Shown: one piece after another, positions 1 through 11,189 of the stretch | Layout: every line of letters begins with the position of its first letter | How positions within the stretch are numbered: position 1 is the stretch's first letter | NCBI GenBank assembly: GCA_037176905.1 | Contig: JBBBWG010011779.1 | Coordinates: forward strand, 1 to 64,000 | Direction of reading: 5' to 3' | DNA: 64,000 nucleotides | Source: Azolla pinnata | Lineage: Eukaryota; Streptophyta; Polypodiopsida; Salviniales; Salviniaceae | The notes under the pieces: model-generated | The model's input: only the letters and a program-made list of their open reading frames with translations | What the model was told of the DNA's origin: nothing | Databases searched by the model: none | Program-made: the position numbers and the translations under genes

Positions 1-112
1 TTCTTCTTCTTCTTCTTCTTCTTCTTCTTCTCCACTGCAGCTCAGCTCAGCTATGGAGATCTGAGCTGAGCTGCAGAAGAAGAAGAAGACGAAGACGAAG
101 AAGAAGAAGAGC
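1..112. repeat. TTC/GAA tract folding into a long inverted repeat
   Basis: A (TTC)n run at 1-31 is followed by a perfect 16-bp inverted repeat (35-50 pairs with 61-76) around a 10-base loop at 51-60, and then by a GAA-rich run up to about 112. The TTC and GAA runs extend the pairing beyond the perfect stem, so transcript or single-stranded DNA could form one long hairpin. It lies 300 bp upstream of the ABCC start codon, probably in its promoter or leader. Seen directly; function not known. Confidence 0.85.
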
Positions 113-237
113 ACAAGAAGCACGTGCACACGAGGAGCTTCCTCTCGCACGTGCCTGCTGCTCCTCCTGCTGCTGCTCCTTCCTTCCTTCGCCATTAACG
201 CTGCTCACGTGAAGTCCAAAACCCATCTCCCTTGCTT

Positions 238-293
238 TCCTCCTCCTCCTCCTCCTCCTCCTTCTTCTTCTTCTTCTTCTTCTTCTTCTTCTT
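238..293. repeat. CCT/TTC microsatellite in ABCC leader
   Basis: Pyrimidine-only trinucleotide tract (CCT then TTC) on the coding strand, about 125 bp before the chosen ABCC start at 418. A reading frame is open through it in frame with the start, but translating it gives only low-complexity Ser/Phe, so it is treated as untranslated leader. Confidence 0.8.
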
Positions 294-417
294 TTTCTGC
301 TTCTGCTCCTCCATTCTCCATTGCTTCTTCAGCTTCAGCTTCTTCAATTCTTCAGCTTCTTCAATTCTTCTTCTTCTTCAATCCCCTGCTTCTGAGCTGC
401 CCTCATCTCCTCCCACC

Positions 418-3400
418 ATGGGCAAGGCCAATGGAGCCTTGAGCCAGCCCCTCCTCCCCCCTTCTTCTTCTTCTTCTTCCTCCTCCTCCTCCTCCTCCTC
501 CTCCTCCTCCTCCTCCTCTTCCTCCTCCTCCTCCTCCTCCGTCCCCAACGGCGCAAGCACAAGCGCTTCTTCTGCAAGCCAGCATCGCCATCATCAAGCC
601 GGCTTTGCTGACGCCGCCGCCGCTGGCGATGGGGAAGAGAGCAAGCAGAGCTACTACGAGGCGGCGTCGGCGCTCAGCCGGCTCACCTTCCAGTGGATGC
701 AGCCGCTGCTGAAGCTGGGCTATGGCAGGCTGATCGAGCTCGGGGACGTGCCGCAGATCCCGCCCGAGGACAGGGCAGCAATCAACGTGGAGATGTTCTT
801 GAAGGCATGGGCGGAGCAGAAGAGGAAGTGGTCACAATCACCATCATCACCATCACCGCCGGCATCGACCACATCTACCACATCTACCACATCTACCACG
901 TCTACCACATCTGCCACATCTACCACATCTACCACATCTGCCACATCTGCCACATCTGCCACAGCACCGATTACAGCATCGATCGCAGCATCGATCGCAG
1001 CATCGGCATCGTCGACGAAGAAGCGGAAGGGCCCATCGGTGGCGCGGGCGCTGCTGCGCTGCTACTGGCGAGACGTGGCGTGGACGGGGCTCCTCGCGCT
1101 GGCCAAGGCCACCGGAACGATCGCGGGGCCCATCTTCCTCTACTACTTGGTGAGCTACGCATCGGGGGATCGAGCGCTAGACCACGAGGGCGCGGTGCTC
1201 GTGGGGGCCCTCTTCGCCGCGAAGATGCTCGAGAACTTCTCGCAGCGCCATTGGTACTTCGGAGTGCGCAGGCTGGGGCTGAAGGTGCAATCCGCGGCCA
1301 TGGCGGCGATCTACCAGAAGGAGCTCTGCCTCTCGGGCGCGGGCAAGGCGAGGCACGCGGCGGGGGAGATCGTCAACTACATCTCGGTCGACGCCTACCG
1401 CCTCTCGGAGCTCGTGTGGTGGCTCCATTGGACCTGGATCGTGCCCTTCGAGATCGCCGTCGCGCTCTGCATCCTCTTCGCGATCGTGGGCCTCGCCGCG
1501 ATCCCGGGCCTCGCCCTCATCCTGCTCTTCATCCTCCTCATCACGCCGCTGATCATGTCGATGCAGCGGTGCCAGGGGAGGTTCATGGATGCGCAGGACG
1601 AGCGCCTCCGCGCCACGAGCGAGGCGCTGTCGGGGATGAAGGTCATCAAGCTGCAGGCGTGGGAGGAGAGGTTCGAAGCGCAGATCGGCGCGATGAGGGC
1701 CGATGAATTCCGATGGCTCGCGGGGACCCAGACCAAGCGCAACCACGCGACCGTGCTCTACTGGCTCATGCCCACCGTCGTGACCTCGGTGGTGCTCATC
1801 ACCTGCATCCTGCTGGGCACGAAGCTCACCGCGACCGTCGTGTTCACGGTGCTCGCCACGTTCCGCGTCATCCAGGACCCGATCCGAACCGTGCCCGATG
1901 TGCTCTCGGCCCTCATTCAAGCCCATGTCGCATTCAAGCGGCTCGATGCCTTCCTGCAGGAGGATGAGCTCCCAGCCGATGCGGTTCAGCGGGACTCGGG
2001 CCGCGGGAGCAGGGCTTCGGAGTACGCGATCCGCGTCGACGAGGCCTCGCTCAGCTGGAGCCCCAGCGAGTCGAAGCCCACGCTGCGGGGGATCAACCTC
2101 GTCGTGCGGCGCGGCGAGAAGATCGCCGTCTGCGGCGCCATCGGCTCCGGGAAGTCCACCCTCCTCAGCTCCATCCTCGGCGAGATCCCGAAGCTCCGCG
2201 GCACTGTATGGCTTCGATTCCGGCTTCTTTGCATGCTTTGCGCCCTTTTTTTTTGAGTAGTAGTCGCATCGATTCGATTGCCCCCCCCCCCCCTGCGAAT
2301 ACATTTCTGCAGCAGATTGCGATGCGTTGGGGAGAGCATCCCGAGACCTGGTGGTCGATGATGATTCGTTGATCCGATCGATGCTCCCCTCGTGTGTGTA
2401 CATTTCTGCGGCAGATTGCGATGCTTGGGGCGCAATCCAATGACCTGGTGGTCGATGATGCTCTCTCTAGTTGAGGGAGCATCCCAAGCCCTGGTCGATG
2501 CCCCTAGTGTCTGTATACATTCTGCGTCTCGCAGATTGCAATGTGTGGGGAGCATCCAAGACCTGGTGGGGGGTCGATGATGCTCTCTCCTTGGGCACCT
2601 CGATGCCCCTATGTCCTAACGTAGCATTCTGCGGCAGATTGCGATGCATGGGTAGCATCCTAGACCTGGCTTAGGGGTTTAGGATTTAGGGTTTAGGGCT
2701 TAGGCAGATTGCGATGCTTGGGGAGCATCCTAAGACCTGGTGGTCGGCGATGCGCTCTAGCTAGGCACTTGTAGCATCGATCCCCACAGTGTATACATTC
2801 TGCAGCCGATTGCGATGCTTGGGGAGCAGCAGCCAAGGCCTGGTCGAGGATGCTCTCGTTGTTTGTTGGGCACTCATATAGCATCGATGCCCCTCGGTGT
2901 ATGCATTCTGCGGCAGATTGCGAGTGCGCGCGGGGAGCATCCTAAGACCCCCCCGTGGCCGATGACGCTCGCTAGTTCCGGGCAAATCTGTGTCTTAAGT
3001 CTCCAGCAATGCCGAATGCGCTTGTGCTCTCTGGGCTGCAGGTGCATGTCTCTGGTGGGATCGCATATGTGGCGCAGACGGCGTGGATCCAGACGGGTAC
3101 GGTGAGAGACAACATACTGTTCGGCATGCCCTACGACGAAGCCCGCTACAAGAGCACGATCAAGGCCTGCGCATTGGAGCAGGATATCAAGAACTTCAGC
3201 CACGGGGAGCTCACTGAGATCGGCGAGAGGGGCATCAACATGAGCGGGGGCCAGAAGCAGAGAATCCAGCTCGCCCGAGCCGTCTACAACGACGCCGATA
3301 TCTATCTGCTCGATGATCCCTTCAGCGCCGTCGATGCGCAAACCGCCGCCACGCTCTTCAACGTAAGGCTTTTCCAAAGAGCTTTCGAGCTTCTTTCTGC

Positions 3401-6400
3401 CTGTTGTTTTCCTTCGTGCTTGTGTGCATGAAAGCAAAGGAGACTTCAGCTATTTTCTCTCGTTGCTTCTTTGGAAAACAATCGACTGTCCACCCTTGAT
3501 ACGATAAGCTTTACCAGAATTTACCCTCCTCCTCCTCCAGAGGAGCACGCGTGCAAGCGCTGCAAATGAACACAAGCTTAGATGTGTGCCATCTAAATCG
3601 GCAACTGAAAGATTTCCTCTAAACTTGTAGGACTGCGTGATGGGTGCCCTCCGGAACAAGACCGTGCTATTAGTAACACATCAAGTGGAGTTCTTGCCAG
3701 CGATGGATTCGATCGTTGTAAGAATCTTCATCACATCCACAGCGAGAATTTCATGGAGTGTATTTATCACCCACCATATATCAAAATTTTGATTCATTTG
3801 CTGTATATACAGGTGATGGAGGACGGCGAGATCCGGCAGGCAGGATCGTATTCGGACTTGCTCGAGGGAGGGGATGTGTTCCTGAGGCTGGTGAAGGCGC
3901 ATCAAGCAGCGCTGCATTCGGTGACCGGAAATGGGCAGGCGAAAGAGAAGGAGGTCGAGGGGGGCTCCATCGTGGCTATCCCGATGACGATAGGGAAGAA
4001 GAAGCTGAGCCGAGAAGAGATCCTTGAGAAGGCCAGTAGGGCCGATGCATCTTCGCAGCTCGTGCAAGAAGAGGAGAAGGAATCGGGCGATTCGGGCCTA
4101 AAACCCTACATCGACTATGTCGCGATCGCTGGCGGGCGCCTTATCATCATCGGGATGATCATCGGGCAAATCGCCTTCTCCGCCTCCCAACTGTATAGCA
4201 ACGTGTGGCTTGCCACTGGGATCTCGGATGCGAGCATCTCGTCTGCTTACCTTATCAGCGTCTACGGGCTCGTCTCTCTCCTCAGCGTCATCTTCTTCTT
4301 TTTCCGGTCCGCGTTGATCGTGAATCTCGGCCTCAAGGCCTCGAAATCGTTCTTCCATGGCTTCATGCATGCGGTGATGAAAGCACCGATGTCGTTCTTC
4401 GACTCCACGCCCTCAGGACGGATCCTCAATAGGGTAAAGTAACATGTCTTTTCTACCCTTCTCCGTCTATATATATATATATATATATACAAGATTTGTG
4501 ATGTTTCTGGGGGATCTTTAACAAAATTCAGATTGCTTCTCTTTTGGGTTTAGGCTTCCGTCGACATGAGTGTAGTGGATCTCGATGTCCCATTCTGTAT
4601 TGGCTTCGTTCTGGCTTTGGTTTTCGACCTCTTGGGGATCATCATCGTCACTGCAATGGCAACATGGCAAATCATCCTGATTATCGTGCCTGCCCTTGTG
4701 ATAATCCAATACCTGCAGGTGCGCAAGCGATCGTTAACAAGTTAGAAATCCATTGAGATGTGTGCTGATGAGGATTCCGTGTTTTAGGAAAGCATGAGAA
4801 TGTGAACAATAACATAGCATGTCCAGGACAAAGCAAATTAGCTTTGGAAAAGCTAAATGGTTTGTGCCATAAGATCGAATTTGGTCCAGTCAAAGACATA
4901 TAATAATTATAAAATAAGCTTGTTTATGAGATGTTGATAGAGAGCTAGATAGCTCGATACCGACATATATCTGCATCTTTTTGGAAGATGCCTATTAGCT
5001 GCAATATTTTGAAGCTGCTAGTAGAAAAAAGCAAATCAGCTGAGTTAGTATTCCCGCCTTCATGCTTTCGCCTTTCGATGACTGGTGGTGCTGATGATGA
5101 TTCCATGTGTACAGCATAAGATCAAATTGGGTTAATTTCAAGACCAAGCAGTTGCATTTCTAGATATTTGAGTACAAAATAAACTAGGTTTCTCATGCTT
5201 TTTTGCCTTTCGATGACTGACTGTGCTGATGATGATTCCACGTGTACAGCATAAGATCAAATTTGGTTAATTTCAAGACCAAGCAGTTGCATTTCTAGAT
5301 ATCTGAGTACAAAATAAACTAGGTTTCTCATGCTTTTGCCTTTCGATGACTGGTTGTGCTGATTATGATTCCATGTGTACAGCATAAGATCAAATTTGGT
5401 TAATTTCAAGACCAAGCAGTTGCATTTCTAGATATTCGAGTACAAAAGAAACTAGGTTATATACCCAAAACACATATTGTATACATATATATTGGAAGAT
5501 GCCTATTATTAGCTGCTATATTTGAAGCAGCTAATGGAAGAAACTATTTAAGCTGCTCTATTCTCATGTTTTCACCCTTCAAGACTCATTGGTGGTGAAG
5601 ATGATCCCTTTTGTTAATTGATTCGCTCGATTTCGCAGAGATACTACGCAGCTGCCGCCCGAGAGCTCTCTCGGATCAACTCCACCACCAAGGCTCCGAT
5701 AGTGAACAACTCGGGAGAGACCATGAGCGGCACAGCGACGATCCGTGCATTCGGGATGATGGAGCGGTTCCGGAAGAGGAATCTGGAGCTCATAGATGTC
5801 GATGCCTCCCTCTACTTCCACAAGCATGCAGCTCTCGAGTGGCTCATCTTTCGTATCGAGCTCTGCTGCAGTCTCGTCGTCACCTGCACCGCGCTGCTGG
5901 TGGTTCTCAAGAGCGACATCTCTGCAGGTATCGTAGCTTTTCTTTCGCTTCTTTCCAATCGCTTTGAAGCCCGGAAAACCACCCTAAATCATTGTAACAG
6001 AGGAAAAAGATCAGTAAAGCTGGTAGAAACTAGCTGATCCCATTGGTTAGCACTTTGATCAGATCGAATCAATATGCGGAAAATGGTTTTGATTCTGGAG
6101 TGAAATGTATGCGTAGAGGTTGTGAAAATGGAGTTTTTGATCCATTGTCCCTCATTGCTTGCTTCCCATTGCGTTTCCTTTCAGGTTTTGCTGGCCTCGC
6201 AGTCACCTACGCCCTGGCACTGAACAACTGCCAAATCTTCTTGTCGTGGTGGCAATGTATGCTCGCGATCTTCATCGTCTCTGTCGAACGCATCAAGCAG
6301 TACATGAGCTTGCCCAAAGAAGCTTCTGCCATCGTCGAATCCAACAGGCCTTCGGCTCAATGGCCAACCAAGGGCAAAGTGGTCCTAGACAATCTACAGG

Positions 6401-8930
6401 TAAAACCAAGCCTTGGAAACTTATGGTTGCCTTCCACATTCACATTTCAAACCCTAAGATACTAGACACATCATGACTGAAAATGTAAATGTTAACAGTC
6501 ACAGCCTAAAAACCCCAGAAATCTTTAATGGCTACAAATCCAATAGCATAGAAAAGCTCAATCTTGATTCCAAATTCACATCCTGAACAAAAACAACAAA
6601 AAAAAAACTTGAAAAAAGGTTAAAAAAAACCAACAACTTAAAAAGAGAGAAAGATAATGGTGGTATGAAAGCTAAATGCTTCTTTCACTTTCCCATTCTG
6701 AACTATAAAACAGGTTGAAATTTTTTCTGGACTGAAAAAGACTGAACTGTGCTTGCTTGCACCTTCCACCCACATTCACATTCTCGGCTGATGAAACATG
6801 AGACCTTGCTTGCAAGTTGCCTGCTAACCAACATTAGAATCATACAGAAACCCTGCATCTCTCTACAAGTTTTGGAAGGAGAACCCATCAAACCTGGTTT
6901 GGCAAACTTTGAACAGATCCGGTATCGCCCGAATTCGCCGATGGTGCTGAAGGGGGTGACTTGCACATTCGAAGGCGGGCAGAAGGTCGGGGTGGTGGGC
7001 CGAACCGGGAGTGGGAAGACGACTCTCATCAGCGCCATCTTCCGGCTGGTTGAGCCCTGTGGCGGCTCCATCCGCATCGATGATGTCGATATCTGCACCA
7101 TCGGCCTCAGTGACCTCCGCCTCCGGCTTGGCATCATCCCTCAGGAGCCCGTGCTCTTCCGTGGCACTGTCAGGACCAACCTCGATCCCCTGAACCAGTA
7201 CAAGGACGCCGAAATCTGGGAGGTACTAGGCCTATGAATGAATCTGCTGAAAATTTCCCATCTTCTTCCTTTTTTCTTCTTTGTTCCGTTTCGGATCTCC
7301 TTTCCCCTGACATCATGACCGAGCTGCTAAAATCCGAACGAGCCCCGGATTCGTCCGTTCTAGACCCATGGTGATCATGTATTGAGATGGATACCTGTGA
7401 CTAGATGAAAAGGGTAAGAGGTCAGATGTCTTTGGTTAGACGACTGGTTTGGTACTTCGAGTCCTTCAATGAACAAAAGGGTGCTCACCGATCTGCTACT
7501 AGCTGTGAAGTGTTCAGCTTTTTGATTGATGCCCACAGCTAGCTGATCGGTTCAGAGCTCCTGCTTGGACGAATGCTCAAATGCTCGGATCCGTGACAAA
7601 TCGATGGCGGGTGCTTTGATCTAGGGTTCTTTGTATCAGGATGTGTGGATGAGCTTTTCCTTGTATCATTCTTTGTATCGGGCGGGAGTTTCCTTATATC
7701 ATCCTTTGCGCTGACGATCTGGGGATTTATTAGCTTCTCTTCAAAAATCGATGATCTCGGACGAAACCGTGGGCTCATGTTTCGGGATCTGCATATTTTT
7801 CTGACACAGTCATGTTATTGCAGACTCTGGAGAAGTGCCAACTGGGGAAGGTGATCCGGGGGCTGCCGCTTCAGCTCGAATCACCAGGTGAGAGTCTTCT
7901 GAAAAAACCCACAATTCTTTCTCGTCCTCTCATTGAAACCTGCAAAAAGCCAGAAATCGAATGGAGAGAGTCAGATCAGATCGAATGCCAAAGTAGGTCT
8001 GGGAATGCGAGGTTTTTTTCAGGATTTGTGGATCGAGAACTCGGATGGAGTTGAAAATGGGGAATGGATTCGATACTTATATATACAAGGGGCAATATAT
8101 ATATATATATGATTTGTGTGTTTTGTTTGCAGTGTCAGACCAGGGCGAGAACTGGAGCGCGGGGCAGAGGCAGCTCTTCTGCTTGGGGCGAGTTCTGCTG
8201 AAGCGGAGCCAGGTGCTGGTGCTTGACGAAGCAACCGCTTCCATCGACTCCGCCACCGATGTGCTCCTCCAGCAGGTCATCCGCGTCGAGTTCTCCGCCT
8301 GCACCGTCATCACCGTCGCACACCGCATCCCCACCGTCATCGACAGTGATCTCGTCCTCGCGCTCAGCGATGGTACCCCATCTATTCATTCATCCATTCA
8401 TTCATTCAATTCATTCAATTCATTCATTCATTCAATCAATTCATTCAATTCATTCATCCATTCATTCATTCATTCAGTCAGTCAGTCAGTCAGTCACTCC
8501 TTCCCTCAGGTTCTTAGAGGCTCTTCCCATCCTATCTGCCCAAAAGAAAAAAGAAACAGCCAATTTTGACATTCCTCTCATCCAAATCTCCACAGTATCT
8601 AAAAAGACCCAATGTCATAGCTCTCAAAGAAGAAAAGGAGATGAGACTGATTGGCATCATCCTGTAGCACAGAAAAATGCATCTCTAAAATTCTCTGAAG
8701 TAAATTGCACCTAATGGATAAGGCAGAAGAAAGAAAAGATGGAAAACAATGGGTGTAGATTATTACATACCTAAGAACTGATTAAGATTTGAAATGGGTA
8801 TAAAAAAAAATCAACAGGGTATCTGATGGAATGTGCATCTCCGAGGGAGCTGGTGGAGAAGAAGGGGTCGCTATTCGCCCAACTGGTTGCAGAGTACTGG
8901 GCTCAGGCCAGCAGGAAGAGAGACAGATAG
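418..8930 (+). CDS. ABC transporter subfamily C (MRP-type), short form without TMD0
   Basis: Membrane pump of the ABCC family, which moves glutathione or glucuronide conjugates and other organic anions, usually across the tonoplast. Exons: 418-2205, 3042-3362, 3631-3717, 3813-4433, 4554-4718, 5639-5927, 6185-6399, 6917-7222, 7824-7887, 8133-8372, 8818-8930; 1,402 aa. The start at 418 has a good context (CACCATGG). Residues ~78-140 match the L0 linker, TMD1 follows ~200-500, NBD1 carries Walker [10 protein letters not shown] (~573), signature MSGGQKQ and Walker [15 protein letters not shown]2 spans ~830-1160, and NBD2 has GRTGSGKTT (~1190), SAGQRQ and [10 protein letters not shown]. The NBD1 aspartate in place of catalytic glutamate is normal for the subfamily. 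Odd: plant ABCCs are usually ~1,450-1,600 aa with five N-terminal helices (TMD0). Here these are replaced by poly-Ser and a Thr/Ser repeat. An upstream exon outside the window cannot be excluded. Confidence 0.93.
463..540 (+). repeat. In-frame TCT/TCC repeat coding poly-serine
   Basis: About 26 consecutive serine codons (TCT then TCC) near the N-terminus of the ABCC protein, residues ~16-41. The repeat is pyrimidine-only on the coding strand like the leader repeats, suggesting the same expansion process. It sits where TMD0 would be in longer family members. Confidence 0.9.
868..962 (+). repeat. Coding 9-bp minisatellite (Thr-Thr-Ser units)
   Basis: About ten copies of a 9-base unit, ACCACATCT or GCCACATCT, in frame in exon 1 of the ABCC gene. 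They code for a Thr-Thr-Ser / Ala-Thr-Ser string at residues ~151-182. It lies between the L0 linker and TMD1, a cytosolic position, and would form a flexible, potentially phosphorylated or glycosylated linker. Copy number is likely to vary between individuals. Confidence 0.9.
2301..2962. repeat. Intronic tandem repeat of ~100-bp units (ABCC intron 1)
   Basis: Seven diverged copies of a ~70-120-bp unit fill most of intron 1. Each unit carries a GCAGATTGCGATG-like core followed by a GGGGAGCATCC/AAGACCTGG box and a GTATACATTCTGC-like end. Cores lie near 2312, 2412, 2530, 2633, 2703, 2805 and 2912. A poly-C run (2281-2293) precedes the array. This is an old local minisatellite, not a recognised transposon. 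Confidence 0.8.
2671..2702. repeat. Short telomere-like insert
   Basis: Four or five plant-telomere-like TTTAGGG/TTAGGG units interrupt the intron-1 minisatellite between two of its copies. Such short stretches are typical scars of break repair or telomerase-primed filling; here that is inference. Confidence 0.7.
5061..5460. repeat. Three-copy 133-135-bp tandem repeat (ABCC intron 5)
   Basis: Three highly similar copies begin at 5061, 5194 and 5329. Each starts with CATGCTTT and ends near AAACTAGGTT. They differ by only a few substitutions, so the duplication is fairly recent. They lie inside the 920-bp intron between exons 5 and 6 and carry no coding potential. Confidence 0.9.
8383..8497. 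repeat. ATTC/AGTC tetranucleotide microsatellite (ABCC intron 10)
   Basis: Runs of ATTC with interspersed AATTC, ending in five AGTC units, start 10 bases after the donor site of ABCC exon 10. Confidence 0.9.
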
Positions 8931-11189
8931 AAGAGGTAAAACACGATTAGAGCAGAGAGATTAGCTGAAAGAAAGAAAAAAAAGAGAGAGATTTTCATTA
9001 CACAAGAAATGCCCGCCATTTTCCATTCTAAGGCAAGAGTTGCAGAGGAGCAAAATATTACAGCATATATATGCCTTCCATTTCTTCTTCTTCTTCTTCT
9101 TCTTCTTCTTCTCCTTCTTCTTCTTCTTCTTCTCCTTCTTCTTCTTCTTCTTTGGAGCTCGTCCCTTGTCTGGTTACACCAAAACCTGCAAATCCAGAGG
9201 TTGTAAATTCTTTCTTTATGTTGTTTCTGAGGCCCCCTCCCCTCCCTTTATAGAGAGAACCCATTGATGAGTCTTGTCAAAATTTGATCTCAAATCTATA
9301 TTACTCTTAATGCTATTAATTCAAGGCCTTTTTTTTGTATTGCTTGCTCCCCCCCAAAGCATCGATCGATCCGATTCACACTTCTTCCCTATGTATACGA
9401 ATCAACAATAACCAGGTCTAAATGTTTTTCTCGCATACAACTGAAGCTCTATCAACAGATTTGTCCAAAAGACTTGAGTGCTAATAAATAAGAATGCTTT
9501 CCAAAAGATCGTTTCAGCTATAGATGGTTACAAAGGCTTGCCAAATACATGTTCCCACCCTGCATTTCTTTTCTTTGATGGTCATACTGTCATAATCAGC
9601 TGAAGACGAATACGGTTTCGAGTATCAAATTGAGTTCAGTCACATCACTCCAAGCTTGCAGAATCATTCATTGGGTACCCAACACCGAGCTTTCCACGCC
9701 TACTTCCTCATAAGATACTTGATTCTATTAAGCTGATGGGTGAGAGCGAACACTTCATTGAGCTTGATAGGAGGCTGTTCATGCCTTTTCTGTGAGTGAA
9801 AAAACCATCTCGAATGCAGTTAAACTGTAAACATGACTTGGGGTGCTTTCAATCCCTGTAAAGTATCAAGTTGTTTGATGTACCTTGGAAGTGAAGTAGC
9901 TATACCATGAAATGTAGATGGAAGCTCCCAAATGGTACATGCTTCGTTAGGGTTATAGCATCACACTAGCTTGATTGGAATCGCATAGACCGAGTCTGAG
10001 AAAGAACTGTTCATTCCAGTGCAAACCAAATTTCAGCTCCAGTACATAGTTCTATTTGATTACACTTCCTTTCCCCTCGCAACCTAACCAAAAATGATCA
10101 GCTTTCGCTAGCTTTTAATGACCTAAACTCTAAACCCTAGACCACAATTAGTTCATATCACCTTCCTACTAAGTTTCACAAAAGCATACATGCGTCTATA
10201 AATCATGCAGAAATAAGGTTGGCACCTTAGCTTGGAATAGTCAATGATTTTAGCATGTGATACTTAGATACACTAATGTCTTCATGCAGACTTCTGAGTC
10301 GTCCATCCCTAGCACCACATTTTCCAAAAGCTGCACACATCTTGCTAATCTCTTACATGTTGATAAAGCAGCATTCTGTGAAAAATATCCACTTAATTCA
10401 TCTAAAAAAGGAAATGAAAGATTGTTGATAATTTTTATCGAAGAGAACTTCAACTCGCATGGATGCTTTGGGTAAAATAAATTTAGAGCATCCATTCACT
10501 AATATCCCTCAACTGTTATACGGTTCCTCATCCCAATGCTGCTCAATTATAAATGCATCCAACAAATTGATACACTCTGCTCCAGTATTGACGACAATTG
10601 AGCACGCACATTTGCAGATTTCTACCCGTAAACCAATTTCCTCGATAATAATGGAACAAAAAAGTGGGTCCAAAAACCTACAAAACCAAATGCAATAGAT
10701 TTTAATGTTTTCATAGTGGTAGCCGTTTCATCATATTATATAACCTTTTACAAGCATTCCAGACACTCAAAATAAGATAAAGAGAGCACACTCACAGAAA
10801 GATAACAGTATCTCAACTGGAACTACCCCCAGTAAGCTCTTGATTAGGTTTCAATTCGAGGATGATATACCTAGGAGAATAAGGTTAAAGCCCACCCCTG
10901 AACCTAGTTTTCCTTAGACTACCAGTATATTCTACACCTTTTCCTTTCATTATAAACACTTGGGCCTGGCCTATTTCTGCTATGCCTCATTTTCCAGTAC
11001 CTGATCCCTTCCCAAACAAAAAATGATGATTAGCAGATATTAGACAATTATAAATGTTTGGCCAGATACACATGAATAAATAGCCCAGAACATGGAAAAG
11101 TGTGAGAAGGAATGACTGCGAGAAAGTAAGAACTCAGAGAGGAAAATTTGATGACAAGCACAGAGTCAGAGGAAAACCTGAGCTTGAAG
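8931..11189. other. Intergenic region between convergent ABCC and coiled-coil genes
   Basis: The 2.26 kb holds the 3' ends of two convergent genes. Apart from a (TTC)n tract at 9083-9152 I see no coding pattern. An 81-codon open frame on the minus strand (10250-10495) has no recognisable motif or splice context and is left uncalled. Confidence 0.6.
9083..9152. repeat. TTC microsatellite
   Basis: About 23 TTC units with two CTC interruptions, 150 bp past the ABCC stop codon and probably within its 3' untranslated region. Confidence 0.9.

Noticed and set aside
693-1706. 337-codon plus-strand frame overlapping ABCC exon 1
   Set aside because: Alternative-frame shadow of a GC-rich exon; the ABCC frame has clear domain matches.
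1177-2403. 408-codon minus-strand frame opposite ABCC exon 1
   Set aside because: Antisense shadow of GC-rich coding sequence, no motif, runs past the splice donor into the intron minisatellite.
9000-11189. Search for a transposon or retroelement in the ABCC 3' flank
   Set aside because: No terminal repeats, reverse transcriptase, integrase or transposase-like motif was visible.
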